Part shown: in pieces, positions 1 to 10,611 of the stretch | Layout: each line of letters opens with the position of its first letter | Position numbering within the stretch: position 1 is the stretch's first letter | The notes under the pieces: generated by a model | The model's database searches: none | The model's input: the letters and a program-made list of their open reading frames with translations, nothing else | What the model was told of the DNA's origin: nothing | Program-made: the position numbers and the translations under genes | From: Candidatus Devosia phytovorans | Lineage (GTDB): Bacteria; Pseudomonadota; Alphaproteobacteria; Rhizobiales; Devosiaceae | Direction: 5' to 3' | Length of the DNA: 64,000 nucleotides | Assembly: GCA_029202405.1 (NCBI GenBank) | Contig: CP119312.1 | Span: 2,919,001 to 2,983,000 of the forward strand

Positions 1-2
1 TG

Positions 3-2039
3 GCCCCGTACAACCGTAGCCTTCTGATCAAGCGGGACGATATTCAGGCACAGATCGACGCATGGCACCGGAAACGTAGGGGTCAATTACGCGATACAGC
101 AGCCTATCGCCGTTTCCTTGAGGAGATCGGCTATGTCGTTGCGCAAGGCGAAGACTTCGCCATCACCTCCGACAATGTCGATGCCGAAATCGCCACCATG
201 GCCGGCCCCCAGCTTGTGGTACCAGTCATGAATGCCCGCTTCGCGCTCAACGCTGCCAATGCGCGCTGGGGCAGCCTTTATGATGCGCTCTATGGTACCG
301 ACGCCATCGCCAAGGCTGGCGAATTGGCGCCCGGCAAAGGCTATAATGAGAAGCGCGGCGCCGCCGTCATCGCCAAGGCCGCTGCCGTGCTCGACCAGGT
401 CGTGCCGCTGGCTGGTGCGTCTCATACCGATGCGACTGCCTATACCTTAGCCGATGGCGCTTTCCTTGCGACCATCGATGGCAGGACTGTCCCCCTAGCC
501 GACCCCGCGCAATATTGCGGGTGCCGCGATACTGAAGCCGCCACGGCATTCCTTCTGGTCCACAATGGCCTCCACCTCGAACTAGTGATCGATCGCGCGC
601 ATCCAATCGGCGCCACCAGCGCCTCGGGGCTGGCCGACGTCGTCATGGAAGCTGCGCTCACCACCATTCAGGACTGCGAAGACTCGGTCGCTGCGGTCGA
701 TGCCGAGGACAAAGTCGCGGTCTATCGCAACTGGCTTGGCCTGATGAAGGGTGACCTGGTGGACACGTTCGAAAAGGGCGGCAAGTCCGTCACCCGCCGG
801 CTCAATCCGGATCGCGACTATATCGAGTCCGATGGCAGAACACTCACCCTTCCCGGCCGCAGCCTAATGCTGGTGCGCCATGTTGGTCACCTGATGACCA
901 CCGATGCCGTGATTGACGCGGACGGCAACGAAACGCCCGAGGGCATCATGGATGCCATGGTCGCCACCCTCGCCGCCATGCACGACCTCAAGAAGACCGG
1001 CGGCCCGCGCAATAGCCGCACCGGCTCAATCTATGTTGTCAAACCAAAAATGCATGGCCCCGAGGAAGTAGCCTTCGCCAATACACTATTCGACCGCGTC
1101 GAGGATGCGCTGGGCCTTGCCCGTCATACAATCAAGATCGGCGTGATGGACGAAGAGCGCCGCACCTCTGTCAATCTCAAAGAGGCGATCCGCGCGGTGA
1201 AGGGTCGAATTGTCTTTATCAATACCGGCTTTCTCGACCGGACGGGCGATGAAATCCACACGTCCATGAATGCCGCCGCGGTGGTGCCCAAGGACGAGAT
1301 CAAGTCCTCAATCTGGCTCAATGCCTATGAGGCCAACAATGTAGATGTGGGCCTTGCAGCACATCTCGATGGCAAAGCGCAGATCGGCAAGGGCATGTGG
1401 GCCAAGCCCGATGCCATGGCCGAAATGCTGGACGTCAAGGCCGGGCAGATGAAGGCTGGCGCTAGCACGGCCTGGGTGCCCTCGCCCACTGCAGCAGTGC
1501 TCCATGCGCTCCACTATCACGACGTCGGTGTGCGCGAACGGCAGGCCGAAATCCGCAAGCGCGAACCGGCGCGGCTCGATGACATCCTCACCCCGCCGTT
1601 CCTGGGCGGGCGCAATCTGTCGCCCGAAGAGGTTCGTCGCGAGGTCGATAACAATTGCCAGGGCATCCTCGGCTATGTCGTGCGCTGGATCGACCAGGGC
1701 GTCGGCTGTTCCAAGGTGCCCGACATCAACGACATTGCCCTAATGGAAGATCGCGCCACCCTGCGCATCTCCTCCCAGCACCTCGCCAACTGGCTGTTGC
1801 ATGGCCTCGTCGATCGGCAGACCATTGAAGATAGCCTCAAGCGCATGGCCGCAGCTGTCGACAGGCAGAACGCCCATGACGGCGCTTACGTGCCCATGGC
1901 CGACAAGCTCGACCGAAGTCTGGCTTTCGCAACGGCCTCCGCCCTGATCTTCGAAGGGTTGACGCAACCCAATGGCTATACCGAGCCGCTGCTGCACAAG
2001 GGGCGGCGCGCCAGGAAGGCCGAACTTGCCCAGGCCTGA
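3..2039 (+). CDS. glcB: Malate synthase G (5' end outside window)
   Basis: Condenses glyoxylate with acetyl-CoA to malate in the glyoxylate/glycolate pathway, cytoplasmic. The open frame runs from the window edge, so only about 678 of the roughly 720 residues usual for the G isoform are present and the true start lies upstream. Family hallmarks are visible: [18 protein letters not shown], the VRHVGHLM segment with the catalytic arginine, [15 protein letters not shown] with the metal-binding acid, and [11 protein letters not shown] near the C-terminus with the catalytic aspartate. It ends with TGA at 2037-2039, 24 bases before the malic enzyme gene. Making malate beside an enzyme that consumes malate suggests a shared role in C2/C4 carbon flow. 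Confidence 0.96.
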   Translation, partial: APYNRSLLIKRDDIQAQIDAWHRKRRGQLRDTAAYRRFLEEIGYVVAQGEDFAITSDNVDAEIATMAGPQLVVPVMNARFALNAANARWGSLYDALYGTDAIAKAGELAPGKGYNEKRGAAVIAKAAAVLDQVVPLAGASHTDATAYTLADGAFLATIDGRTVPLADPAQYCGCRDTEAATAFLLVHNGLHLELVIDRAHPIGATSASGLADVVMEAALTTIQDCEDSVAAVDAEDKVAVYRNWLGLMKGDLVDTFEKGGKSVTRRLNPDRDYIESDGRTLTLPGRSLMLVRHVGHLMTTDAVIDADGNETPEGIMDAMVATLAAMHDLKKTGGPRNSRTGSIYVVKPKMHGPEEVAFANTLFDRVEDALGLARHTIKIGVMDEERRTSVNLKEAIRAVKGRIVFINTGFLDRTGDEIHTSMNAAAVVPKDEIKSSIWLNAYEANNVDVGLAAHLDGKAQIGKGMWAKPDAMAEMLDVKAGQMKAGASTAWVPSPTAAVLHALHYHDVGVRERQAEIRKREPARLDDILTPPFLGGRNLSPEEVRREVDNNCQGILGYVVRWIDQGVGCSKVPDINDIALMEDRATLRISSQHLANWLLHGLVDRQTIEDSLKRMAAAVDRQNAHDGAYVPMADKLDRSLAFATASALIFEGLTQPNGYTEPLLHKGRRARKAELAQA

Positions 2040-2063
2040 CATTTCCGAGGAGACCGCCAAAAA

Positions 2064-4331
2064 ATGGCTACTGACAATCAATCAAGCCTGCGCGATGCCG
2101 CTCTCCATTTCCACGAGCATCCGAGGCCCGGCAAGCTCGAAATCGTCGCCACCAAGCCGCTCGCCAATACTCGCGATCTGTCGCTGGCCTATTCACCCGG
2201 CGTCGCCATTCCCTGCGAGGAAATCGCCGCCGATCCACAGGCGGCCTATAAATATACCTCCAAGGGCAATCTGGTCGCCGTCATCTCCAACGGTACCGCC
2301 GTTCTGGGTCTTGGCAATATCGGCGCCTTAGCATCCAAGCCGGTAATGGAAGGCAAGGCGGTCCTGTTCAAGAAGTTCGCCGGCATCGATTCCATCGACC
2401 TTGAGGTCAATGAGGAAGATCCCAAGCGCTTCATCGAGATCGTGGCGCCGCTCGAGCCCAGTTTTGGCGGCATCAATCTCGAAGACATCAAGGCGCCGGA
2501 ATGTTTCGAGATCGAGGAAGCGCTGCGCGAGCGGATGAATATCCCGGTCTTCCACGATGACCAGCATGGCACCGCCATCATCGTCGCGGCCGCCGTCATC
2601 AATGCGATGAAGCTCGTCGGCAAGGATATCGCCAAGGTAAAGATCGTGACCTCGGGCGCGGGTGCCGCGGCCATTGCCTGCATGAACATGCTGGTCGCCT
2701 TCGGCGCAACCAGGGAAAATATCTGGATCGCCGATAGCAAGGGCCTCGTCACCAAGGCGCGGCACAACAATGTCGATCGCTGGCGCGGTGCCTTCGCGCA
2801 GCAAACCGATGCCACCGGGCTGGCTGACGTCATGGCGGGCGCCGACATTTATGTCGGCCTCTCCAAGGCCGGGGCGCTCAAGCCCGAGATGATGAAGGAC
2901 ATGGCGCCCAATCCGCTGATTTTGGCGCTCTCCAATCCCATTCCCGAAATCATGCCCGAGCTTGCCCGCGAAGCCCGTCCCGATGCCATGATCTGCACGG
3001 GGCGTTCGGACTATCCCAACCAGGTCAACAACGTCCTCTGTTTCCCCTTTCTGTTCCGCGGCGCGCTCGATTGCGGCGCCACAGTCATCAACGAGGAGAT
3101 GAAGGCCGCCGCCGCCCACGCCATTGCACAGCTGGCCCATGAGCCCGGCCTCGAAGCCTCCGCACATGGCGTGCCCGCCATTTTTGGGCCGGACTATCTC
3201 ATCCCCAACCCTTTCGACCAGCGCCTCATCCTGCGCATTGCCCCCGCCGTCGCCAAGGCGGCAATGGTCTCTGGCGTTGCTAAGCGCCCGATCGCAGATT
3301 TTGGCGCCTATCGCGACCAGCTCAACCGCTTCGTCTTCCGCTCCGGTCTCGTCATGAAGCCGATGATCGAGCGCGCCCAGGGCCATACCACCCGCATCGC
3401 CTTTGCCGACGGTGAGGACGAGCGCGTGCTGCGCGCCGCCCAGGTCCTGCTCGAAGATAAGATCGCCCATCCAATCCTTATCGGCCGCCCCTCGGTCATC
3501 GAAAGCCGTCTCGAGCGTTTCGGTCTCACCATCCGGCCGGACAAGGACTTCGAGGTCATCAACCCCGAAGACGATCCGCGCTATCGCGACTATGTCGCCG
3601 ATTTTCATGAGCTGGTCGGCCGCAAGGGGGTAACGCCAGACACCGCGCGCACCATTGTGCGCACCAATTCGACCGTGATCGGCGCGCTGGGCGTAAGAAG
3701 GGGCGAGGCCGATGCCCTGATCTGCGGCCTTCAGGGCCGCTTCATCAAGCATGCCCGCGATATCCAGTCGGTCATCGGCCTGTCAGATACCTCATCGCAA
3801 CTGTCCGCGCTCTCCATGCTCGTCATGACCCGCGGCGTCTTCTTCCTGGCCGACACCTATGTGAACATCGACCCCAGCGCCGGCGAGATCGTCGAGATCA
3901 CTTTGCAGGCCCGCGACCACCTCAAGCGATTCAATATCGAGGCCAAGGCCGCTTTGCTGAGCTATTCCAATTTCGGCTCGCGCGATGGCGAGACGTCGAT
4001 CAAGATGCGCGAAGTCTATGAGAGGCTCAAGGAAGTGGCGCCCGACCTCGTGGTCGATGGCGAAATGCAGGGTGACCTGGCGGTCAATGAAGGCCTGCGC
4101 GACCGCTATGTACCCAGTTCGGTCCTGCGTGGCGAAGCCAACCTCCTCATCTTCCCAAATCTGGAGTCGGCAAACCTCTCGATGACTCTTCTCAAGGAAC
4201 TCAATAATGCGCTCCCGGTCGGCCCGATCCTGATGGGAACGCGACAGCCGGCCCATATTCTGGCGCCATCGGTCACCAGCCGTGGCGTGGTCAACATGGC
4301 GGCAATCGCCGCCAGCGAAGCGGCCATTTAA
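2064..4331 (+). CDS. maeB: NADP-dependent malic enzyme with C-terminal phosphotransacetylase domain
   Basis: Oxidative decarboxylation of malate to pyruvate with NADP. 755 aa, the normal length of the MaeB fusion type. The N-terminal malic domain has the tyrosine/lysine region, [12 protein letters not shown] and FHDDQHGTA (metal and substrate site), then a nucleotide-binding segment [16 protein letters not shown]. From about residue 430 a phosphotransacetylase-like domain follows ([20 protein letters not shown] onward); in this family it is generally regulatory rather than catalytic. Start chosen at ATG 2064 because CGAGGAGAC lies 8-14 bases upstream. The stop overlaps the convergent GlcG-like gene by 4 bases. 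Confidence 0.96.
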   Translation: MATDNQSSLRDAALHFHEHPRPGKLEIVATKPLANTRDLSLAYSPGVAIPCEEIAADPQAAYKYTSKGNLVAVISNGTAVLGLGNIGALASKPVMEGKAVLFKKFAGIDSIDLEVNEEDPKRFIEIVAPLEPSFGGINLEDIKAPECFEIEEALRERMNIPVFHDDQHGTAIIVAAAVINAMKLVGKDIAKVKIVTSGAGAAAIACMNMLVAFGATRENIWIADSKGLVTKARHNNVDRWRGAFAQQTDATGLADVMAGADIYVGLSKAGALKPEMMKDMAPNPLILALSNPIPEIMPELAREARPDAMICTGRSDYPNQVNNVLCFPFLFRGALDCGATVINEEMKAAAAHAIAQLAHEPGLEASAHGVPAIFGPDYLIPNPFDQRLILRIAPAVAKAAMVSGVAKRPIADFGAYRDQLNRFVFRSGLVMKPMIERAQGHTTRIAFADGEDERVLRAAQVLLEDKIAHPILIGRPSVIESRLERFGLTIRPDKDFEVINPEDDPRYRDYVADFHELVGRKGVTPDTARTIVRTNSTVIGALGVRRGEADALICGLQGRFIKHARDIQSVIGLSDTSSQLSALSMLVMTRGVFFLADTYVNIDPSAGEIVEITLQARDHLKRFNIEAKAALLSYSNFGSRDGETSIKMREVYERLKEVAPDLVVDGEMQGDLAVNEGLRDRYVPSSVLRGEANLLIFPNLESANLSMTLLKELNNALPVGPILMGTRQPAHILAPSVTSRGVVNMAAIAASEAAI

Positions 4332-4747
4332 TCGCCGCCAAACGCGTCCACCCCCGCCTGCGCAACCACCTGGTCCTGCGCAGGCGTTCCCGAGCTCACC
4401 CCAATGGCGCCAACCACAGTGCCATTGCTCAAAACTGGCAAGCCGCCCCCGACGACCATCAGACGCCCGCCAATGGCAGAATTAATGCCATAAGCGGGCG
4501 CGCCGGGCTGGCTGGCTGCGCCATATTCGTGAGTGGCCTTTCGAGCAGCGGCGGCGGTGTAGGCCTTGTCGGTGGCAATGGTGATGCTGGTCACTTTGCC
4601 ACCATCCATCCGCTCGAAGGCGATTAGGTTGCCGCTGTCATCTGCGATGGCGATACACATCGGAACGCCGATATCGTTGGCCTTATCCCTGGCGGCGGCA
4701 ATGATCGTGCGGGCATCTTCGATATCGAGGCGCGTGGTGGTCAGCAT
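4328..4747 (-). CDS. GlcG/HbpS family heme-binding-like protein
   Basis: 139 aa, the usual length of the GlcG/HbpS (DUF336) family. The characteristic N-terminal pattern of a helix followed by MCIAIADDSGNLIAFERMDG and the C-terminal GGGLPVLSNGTVVGAIGVSSGTPAQDQ are present. Family members are found beside glycolate/glyoxylate genes or act as heme-binding sensors; which applies here cannot be read from sequence. The position next to malate synthase G favours the glycolate-associated subgroup. No signal peptide is visible, so probably cytoplasmic. It converges on the malic enzyme gene. Confidence 0.88.
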   Translation of the reverse strand: MLTTTRLDIEDARTIIAAARDKANDIGVPMCIAIADDSGNLIAFERMDGGKVTSITIATDKAYTAAAARKATHEYGAASQPGAPAYGINSAIGGRLMVVGGGLPVLSNGTVVGAIGVSSGTPAQDQVVAQAGVDAFGGD

Positions 4748-4846
4748 AGGATCTGTCCTTTGGTTGAGGCCTGCCTAGCTAGCGCATTTGACGCCAATGG
4801 GTGTGCGGAAACGGCAAGTGTTTTCGCGATACGGAAGTGAACGAGC

Positions 4847-5743
4847 CTAGCGTTTTGAGAGGACGATCACAGCGCCACCGACCGCGATCAGTGCTGCACC
4901 CAAAATGACGCCGGCCGACGGAATCTCACCGAAGAACAACCATCCCAGGATCGCTGCAAACAACAGGGAGGAATAGCTCAGTGGCGCCAACACGCTGACC
5001 CTGGCCAAAGAGTAGGCCCGGATGTTGAGGTATTGGCCAAGAATGGCGAATGGTCCAAGAAGCAGCAAAACCAGATTGGCGGGGCCCGGAGACTGCCAGG
5101 TCAGAAAAGCCGGTATTGCCAGCAGCAACATGCCGAAAAAATTGGCATGGGCGAGCGTCACCATCGGGCGGTCCGCCGTGGTCAGCACCTTGATGAAAAT
5201 GCTCTCAACACCCATCAAAAAGGCTCCGAGCACGACAATCAGGGCAGGCAGCAGATAGCTGGGATCGAAAGAGGCAAAAGCGCCGCGCGAAGCCATTATG
5301 ACCCCTGCCCCGGCCAAACAAACCAGGCCGGCAGCGATTTGCCGTCGGCCAAGCCGATCCCCAAGCGTGACGGCACCGAGCATGACCGCGAACACGACAT
5401 TCAACAGGCCGATGGCATTGGCGTCCACAATGGGCATGAACATGTTGCCAAAAATCAGGGCCGCACCACCCAACCCGCCAGCGAGCACGCGCGAGGCCTG
5501 CTTGAGGCGATGGGTGCTCTGCAGCGATCCCCATGTTTCCTTCCGGACCGCGGCCAGCACCAGAATGGTCAGAAAACCGCCCGCATAGCGCAGGAACATC
5601 ACCTGAAGGGGCGAAACCGGCTCTGGCGCAAAGCGGCCGGAGGTAAAGATCAGCACGAAGATGAGTGTTGTCGCCAGCGAGAAAAGGCCGGCGGCAAGAT
5701 TGCGCTGGCCCTGGGTCGAAGCGTCGTTGAGGGCCACTACCAA
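4847..5743 (-). CDS. DMT-superfamily EamA-type transporter
   Basis: 298 aa, almost entirely hydrophobic, with about ten membrane spans arranged as two EamA repeats. The first ends near GAGVIMASRGA and the second near ALIAVGGAVIVLSKR, which match the usual ends of the two halves. Likely an inner-membrane exporter of a small metabolite or amino acid; substrate unknown. The first codon is TTG at 5743, with in-frame GTG at 5737 as an alternative, both behind a GGGGTGGGGC purine stretch. It lies 10 bases downstream of the IclR-family regulator on the same strand, so the two are probably cotranscribed. Confidence 0.88.
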   Translation of the reverse strand: MVVALNDASTQGQRNLAAGLFSLATTLIFVLIFTSGRFAPEPVSPLQVMFLRYAGGFLTILVLAAVRKETWGSLQSTHRLKQASRVLAGGLGGAALIFGNMFMPIVDANAIGLLNVVFAVMLGAVTLGDRLGRRQIAAGLVCLAGAGVIMASRGAFASFDPSYLLPALIVVLGAFLMGVESIFIKVLTTADRPMVTLAHANFFGMLLLAIPAFLTWQSPGPANLVLLLLGPFAILGQYLNIRAYSLARVSVLAPLSYSSLLFAAILGWLFFGEIPSAGVILGAALIAVGGAVIVLSKR

Positions 5744-5753
5744 AGCCCCACCC

Positions 5754-6542
5754 CTAGCACATGGCAGGCGCCGCGACCCCGCCGATCGAGCGCGTCATTT
5801 CTGCCGCGGCATTGGCGACCAATTGGCCCAGTGCGGGCAGACGGTCTCCGACCAGACGGCTCGGCAGTCCCGAAATTGAAAGCGCGCAGACGACATCGGA
5901 GTGAAGATCGTAAACCGGGGCGGCGACGCAGCGTAGACCGGGCATATATTCTTCATCATCAACCGCATAGCCACTCGTGCGGATGCGCTCCAGCTGGGTC
6001 GCCAGTGCATCCCGGCACGTCAGCGTCTTGGCGGTCACGCGTCGCATGCCATAGCGGGTCAAGAAGGTTGAGACTTCTGCGCCCGAATAGGTTGCCAACA
6101 CGGATTTGCCCATGCCCGACGCGGTCATTGGTGTACGGCCGCCAACGCGGGATATCGACCGCGTTATCTCCCGGCTCTTGAGCTGGTCAACCAGGACGAT
6201 TTCACCATTGTCGACGATGCCGAGATTGGCCGTTTCACGGGTCAGGTCGCGCAATCGCCGCAGGAAAGGCTGTGCCGGCGCCACAAAGCTGCGGTCGCGG
6301 ACGAAGGCGTTACCGATCGAAAACGTATGAAGACCAATGTGCCAGAGATTGTCGCTGGGCAGGAATTGCACGAACTGGCGCTGCTCGAGCGTCGTGAGCA
6401 GGCGGTGAACGGTGGTGAGCGACAGTTTGGTCCGTCGCGCCAAGTCGGTCAGACGCAAACCGCCTTCGGCCTCGCTGAGCGTCTCCATGATTAGCATTGC
6501 GCGGTCGACCGATTGCACCCGGCCATCAAGTTGTTTGTCCAT
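5754..6542 (-). CDS. IclR-family transcriptional regulator
   Basis: 262 aa with an N-terminal winged helix-turn-helix (about residues 8-70, containing LRLTDLARRTKLSLTTVHRLL) and a C-terminal IclR effector domain (from HTFSIGNAF through SISGLPSRL). Both domains and the total length fit the family. It is the first gene of a two-gene unit with the EamA transporter and diverges from the LacI-family gene, so it probably controls the exporter or the adjacent catabolic genes. The effector is unknown. The 177-base divergent gap contains a LacI-type palindrome described separately. Confidence 0.93.
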   Translation of the reverse strand: MDKQLDGRVQSVDRAMLIMETLSEAEGGLRLTDLARRTKLSLTTVHRLLTTLEQRQFVQFLPSDNLWHIGLHTFSIGNAFVRDRSFVAPAQPFLRRLRDLTRETANLGIVDNGEIVLVDQLKSREITRSISRVGGRTPMTASGMGKSVLATYSGAEVSTFLTRYGMRRVTAKTLTCRDALATQLERIRTSGYAVDDEEYMPGLRCVAAPVYDLHSDVVCALSISGLPSRLVGDRLPALGQLVANAAAEMTRSIGGVAAPAMC

Positions 6543-6620
6543 AACGCCCCCTCCTCAAGGATCGCAAATGGCCTCCAGGTCGCCGGGCTCCCCAACTCGA
6601 CGACGGCTTGCACCGGCAAT

Positions 6621-6638
6621 TATGGTAGCGCTACCATA
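6621..6638. promoter_or_regulatory. Perfect LacI-family operator palindrome
   Basis: TATGGTAGCGCTACCATA is an 18-base perfect palindrome in the IclR/LacI divergent gap. The TGGTAGCGCTACCA core with central GC is a typical operator of LacI-family repressors of the gluconate/GntR subgroup, and the LacI-family gene that starts 82 bases downstream has the matching DNA-binding domain type. Autoregulation and control of the divergent iclR unit are inferred. A second, weaker inverted repeat, CAACCAC (6648-6654) with GTGGTTG (6670-6676), lies between it and the gene. Confidence 0.75.
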
Positions 6639-6719
6639 GCCCTTGGTCAACCACGTCACATTGGCTATTGTGGTTGAACCGAGACGGCTCACGAGAGTAG
6701 CAAAGAAGCGGAAAACGCC

Positions 6720-7832
6720 ATGGTACGAACATCAAGGGGCCGCCCCACCATCGCCGATGTCGCGGCAAGGGCTGGCGTCGGAGCCATTACCGTCTCGCGA
6801 TATCTTCGACAGCCGGACAAGGTGTCGGAAAGCTTGCGGACGTTGATCGCGGCAGCCGTCAGTGATCTCAACTACGTGCCAGATCTCAACGCACGAGCCC
6901 TCGCATCGCGGCGGACGGATGTGGTCAATGTTCTGGTTCCGTCTTTGACGCAGAACATTTTTTCCGACGTCCTGCGCGGTATTTATGACGGGGTTGAAGA
7001 CAGCGGCCTGCGCATAGAGCTTTCCAATACCCGCTACAACAGCGACACCGAGGAACAGCAGGTGTTTGCCGCACTCCGGCATGGCCCAGCGGCCATCATC
7101 GTTTCGGGTACTGAGCAAACGCGTGCGACGCGCAGGATGCTCGACACTGCTGGCTGCCCGGTGATCCAGATCATGGACCTGACCGATGATCCGATCAGCA
7201 AAATCATCGGCTTTTCGCATTACCGGGCCGGGTTCGACATGACCCAGCATCTGATAGAATCCGGCTATCGTCGAGTGGCGTTCTTTGCTGGCTGGATGAA
7301 CTCGCGCTCAAAGCAGCGTATGCAGGGTTACCGTGATGCGCTGGAAGCTGCCGGCCTTTTCGATCCCGGCCTGATCGGCGAGATGGGCAATGAAGACCCG
7401 GGCTCTAGCCGCGGATCCATCCGGGACTATCGACAGTTCTCGACGGCTGTGATGGGACGCGAGCTGATGCTCGACATGCTGGACCGACGACCAGACGTCG
7501 ATGCCGTGTTCTGCAATAATGACGTGCTGTCGATCGGCGCACTCTTTGCGCTGCATTCACGGCAGGTGCGCGTTCCAGACGCTGTTGGTGTGGCCGGTTT
7601 CAACGATTTCGACTACATGGAAGCCGCCTATCCGGCTCTCAGCAGCGTGCGCATTCATCGCTGGAAATGCGGGCACGAAGCCATGCTGGCCGTACGACAT
7701 CAGCTGGAAGGCGGTGACGTCGGGGAGCGGATTGTCGATCTTGGCTTCGATATCATGAAACGCGCCAGCACCGACCGCAAAAAGCTGTTGCCGCCGGCAC
7801 CGGCAGGCAAGATCGAGCTGAGCCTGGGCTAA
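6720..7832 (+). CDS. LacI-family transcriptional regulator, GntR/gluconate-like subgroup
   Basis: 370 aa. Residues about 6-55 form the LacI helix-turn-helix and hinge (PTIADVAARAGVGAITVSRYL, then YVPDLNARALAS). The rest is a periplasmic-binding-protein-like sensor with VFCNNDVLSIGALFAL and VAGFNDFDYMEAAYPALS, the standard dimer and ligand segments. The start is the ATG at 6720; upstream sequence has only a moderate purine stretch. The gene converges on the ABC transporter genes with only 2 bases between stops. It probably responds to a sugar or sugar acid handled by the adjacent genes; the ligand is not predictable. Confidence 0.94.
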   Translation: MVRTSRGRPTIADVAARAGVGAITVSRYLRQPDKVSESLRTLIAAAVSDLNYVPDLNARALASRRTDVVNVLVPSLTQNIFSDVLRGIYDGVEDSGLRIELSNTRYNSDTEEQQVFAALRHGPAAIIVSGTEQTRATRRMLDTAGCPVIQIMDLTDDPISKIIGFSHYRAGFDMTQHLIESGYRRVAFFAGWMNSRSKQRMQGYRDALEAAGLFDPGLIGEMGNEDPGSSRGSIRDYRQFSTAVMGRELMLDMLDRRPDVDAVFCNNDVLSIGALFALHSRQVRVPDAVGVAGFNDFDYMEAAYPALSSVRIHRWKCGHEAMLAVRHQLEGGDVGERIVDLGFDIMKRASTDRKKLLPPAPAGKIELSLG

Positions 7833-7834
7833 CC

Positions 7835-9706
7835 TCATACCTTCCAGTTCTCGGCCCAATCCTGAACTACGTGCCCCGGCGAAACCGTTGTGTAGCTGCG
7901 CTTTGGTGGCACAAAGTCTGCCGGACGAATGGGGCTCTTGATTTCGTCGGTTGCGATCTGGCGGAGCTGGTTGCGGCGGGCGGGGTCAGGGATCGGCACG
8001 GCCGCAATAAGGCGCTTTGTGTAAGGATGCTGTGGGTTGCCAAAGACTGCGGCGGCCGGCCCCATTTCGACAACCTCTCCCAGATACATCACGGCCACCT
8101 TATGGCTCATACGCTCGACCACGGCCATGTCGTGAGAGATAAACAGGTATGACAGGCCAAACTTTTGCTGCAGGTCGAGCAGGAGATTGACGACCTGCGC
8201 CTTGATCGAAACGTCAAGACCTGAAACGGACTCGTCGGCCACGATGACCTTTGGTTCAAGCGACAAGGCTCTGGCGACACAGATGCGCTGGCGCTGGCCT
8301 CCTGAAAACTGGGCTGGATAGCGATTGGCGACTTGGGGATCAAGGCCCACCTGATCGAGCAGTTCGGCGACCCTCTCGCGAGCTTGCTGGCGCGTACCGA
8401 GCTTGTGGGTCAGATAAGGTTCGGCCACCGCATCGCCGACGGGAATGCGTGGATTTAGGCTGGCAAACGGATCTTGGAAGATCATCTGGATATGGCGACG
8501 CATGTCGCGCATCCGCTGCTTGTCGAGTGCCATGATGTCGGTGCCAGCGATGGAGATTTCGCCACTTTGCGGCTCGACCAGCCGCATGATGGCCCGGCCG
8601 GTGGTGGACTTGCCGCAACCGGACTCTCCGACCAACGAAAGCGTTTCGCCCGGCTGGATGTCGAAGGATACATTTTCAACGGCGTGCACGCGCCCATGGA
8701 CGGTGCCGAAGAAACTGGCCCCCAGGTCAAAGCGCTTGACGAGATTTTTGACCGAGAGCGCAGGTTGGGCTGCGTGATCCACGGTATCAGGGCGCGGTTC
8801 GGCAACCCGCAGGATACCGGTTTTGCGATCGACCACCGGAAAATGCTCAGGCTGCCCATTGCCTTTCATCGAGCCGAGGCGCGGCACCGCGGCGATGAGC
8901 GTTTTGGTGTAGGCGCTCTGGGCCGAATTGAAGATGGCTTCGGTTGGCCCCTGCTCCACGACCTGACCGCCGAGCATCACCACGGTGCGATCGGCGATTT
9001 CGGCGACGACACCCATGTCGTGGGTGATGAACAAGACACCCATCCCCTCTTCCTGCTGCAATTGTTTGATGAGCTGCAGGATCTGGGCCTGGATGGTGAC
9101 ATCGAGTGCCGTAGTCGGTTCGTCGGCGATCAGCAATTGCGGTTTGCAGGCCAGCGCCATGGCGATCATCACGCGTTGGCGCATACCCCCAGAAAGATTG
9201 TGCGGGAGCTCGTTGGCCCTGGACTTGGCTGCAGGTATTCGTACCTTTTCGAGCATGCGTACGGCCTCAGCCTGAGCGGCGGCGCCTTCCATCTGGCCGT
9301 GAATGATCAGCGTTTCCGCAATCTGGTCGCCGACGGTTGCCAATGGATTGAGGCTGGTCAGCGCCTCTTGGAAGATCATGCCGATCTGGCGACCGCGCAC
9401 GGTACGCATCAGTGGTTCGGGAAGAGTCAGCAGTTCGCGTCCACCGAGCTTGACTGATCCGGTGACCCGGCTCTGGGTAGGATCAAGCAGGCGCATGATC
9501 GACAGCGCGGTGACGCTCTTGCCTGAGCCGGACTCCCCCACCACGCAAAGCGTTTCGCGCGCCCCAATCTCAAAGGATATGCCTTTGACGATCTCGATCC
9601 AGCCGGATTTGGTCTGAAACGATGTCTTGAGATCTGTAACCGCCAGCACGGGTTCGTCCGGTCGAGACGCTCGGTCGGCCAAGGATGCGATGCCAATATC
9701 ACTCAT
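7835..9706 (-). CDS. Peptide/oligosaccharide ABC transporter, fused double ATP-binding protein (DppD-DppF/GsiA type)
   Basis: 623 aa containing two complete nucleotide-binding domains. First: Walker A GESGSGKSV, signature LSGGMRQR, Walker B LLIADEPTTALD. Second: GESGCGKST, FSGGQRQR, VIVADESVSGLD. Each is followed by the oligopeptide C-terminal extension typical of DppD/DppF. ATG 9706 is chosen because AAGGAG lies 6 bases upstream; the longer open frame reads back into the dppC-like gene and is unlikely to be used. It powers import through the two permeases encoded upstream, at the cytoplasmic face. Last gene of the SBP-hydrolase-permease-permease-ATPase cluster. Confidence 0.95.
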   Translation of the reverse strand: MSDIGIASLADRASRPDEPVLAVTDLKTSFQTKSGWIEIVKGISFEIGARETLCVVGESGSGKSVTALSIMRLLDPTQSRVTGSVKLGGRELLTLPEPLMRTVRGRQIGMIFQEALTSLNPLATVGDQIAETLIIHGQMEGAAAQAEAVRMLEKVRIPAAKSRANELPHNLSGGMRQRVMIAMALACKPQLLIADEPTTALDVTIQAQILQLIKQLQQEEGMGVLFITHDMGVVAEIADRTVVMLGGQVVEQGPTEAIFNSAQSAYTKTLIAAVPRLGSMKGNGQPEHFPVVDRKTGILRVAEPRPDTVDHAAQPALSVKNLVKRFDLGASFFGTVHGRVHAVENVSFDIQPGETLSLVGESGCGKSTTGRAIMRLVEPQSGEISIAGTDIMALDKQRMRDMRRHIQMIFQDPFASLNPRIPVGDAVAEPYLTHKLGTRQQARERVAELLDQVGLDPQVANRYPAQFSGGQRQRICVARALSLEPKVIVADESVSGLDVSIKAQVVNLLLDLQQKFGLSYLFISHDMAVVERMSHKVAVMYLGEVVEMGPAAAVFGNPQHPYTKRLIAAVPIPDPARRNQLRQIATDEIKSPIRPADFVPPKRSYTTVSPGHVVQDWAENWKV

Positions 9707-9726
9707 AATGGGCTCCTTGGGCATCA

Positions 9727-10611
9727 TTACTGCGAGGTGGACGGATCGAGCGCATCGCGCACGGCGTCGCCGACCAGGTTGAAGGCCAGAACGACGAGGG
9801 TAATGGCAGCGCCCGCGCCGATGATGGGCCAAGGCGAGCCAAAGATGTTGTTGAGGCCATCCTTGATGATATTGCCCCAGCTCGGATTGGGCGGCTGGGT
9901 GCCGATACCCAAGAAGCTCAGCGAGGCCTCGAGGCGAATGGCCGATGCGACCCAAAGCATCATCAGCACCACGATCGGCGCCATGATGTTGGGAATGATA
10001 TGACGGAAAATGATGACCGGCGTGCGCACGCCCACGGAAATGGCCGCTTCCACATATGGCTCGTGCTTGACCGACAGAGTCTGGGCGCGCGCCACACGGG
10101 CAAAGCCCGGCACGAAAGCTATGGTGATGACTATGATGACATTCCAGAAGCCGCCACCGAGCACAGCCGCAATCATGATGGCCAGCAGCAGTTCGGGGAA
10201 AGCGAGCAGCAGATCAACCACACGCGAAATAACCCGGTCGACAATGCCGCCGAAATAACCGGCGATGACACCCAGCGTGCTGCCAATAATGGCCGCACAA
10301 AAGGGTGAGACCAGCCCGAAGATCAGTGAATTACGTGACCCATAGATCATGCGTGAGAGCACGTCGCGTCCGAACTGATCGGTGCCCAACCAATTCTCCC
10401 AGCTCGGTGTTCGATTGATCTTGAGCATGGACTGGGTCAGCGGGTCATAGGGCGCCAGAAGCGGCGCAAAGACGGCGACGATGACCAGGACCAGGATGAT
10501 TCCAACGGCAAACATAGTACCCGCGCGACCCAGCAGCACGTCGCGTATGCGATGGAAAATGCTGGGTTCGGGAGCGAGTAGATGAGGTGTGGGTTCTGAA
10601 AGAATGGTCAT
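9727..10611 (-). CDS. Peptide-type ABC transporter permease, DppC-like
   Basis: 294 aa with about six membrane spans and the BPD_transp_1 fold. The EAA loop reads near GFARVARAQTLSVKHEPYVEAA, and LGTDQFGRDVLSRMIYGSRNSL is the conserved DppC/OppC segment. An extended N-terminus precedes the first span, as is normal for the C-type subunit. It lies immediately downstream of the DppB-like gene (start base 10611, partner stop base 10612) and 20 bases upstream of the ATPase start, so translation is likely coupled. Confidence 0.94.
   Translation of the reverse strand: MTILSEPTPHLLAPEPSIFHRIRDVLLGRAGTMFAVGIILVLVIVAVFAPLLAPYDPLTQSMLKINRTPSWENWLGTDQFGRDVLSRMIYGSRNSLIFGLVSPFCAAIIGSTLGVIAGYFGGIVDRVISRVVDLLLAFPELLLAIMIAAVLGGGFWNVIIVITIAFVPGFARVARAQTLSVKHEPYVEAAISVGVRTPVIIFRHIIPNIMAPIVVLMMLWVASAIRLEASLSFLGIGTQPPNPSWGNIIKDGLNNIFGSPWPIIGAGAAITLVVLAFNLVGDAVRDALDPSTSQ

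Noticed and set aside
2328..3752. 474-residue minus-strand open frame opposite the malic enzyme gene
   Set aside because: Low-complexity shadow of a clear gene in another frame.
5033..6181. 382-residue plus-strand open frame across the exporter and regulator genes
   Set aside because: Glutamine/histidine-rich shadow of two well-supported minus-strand genes.
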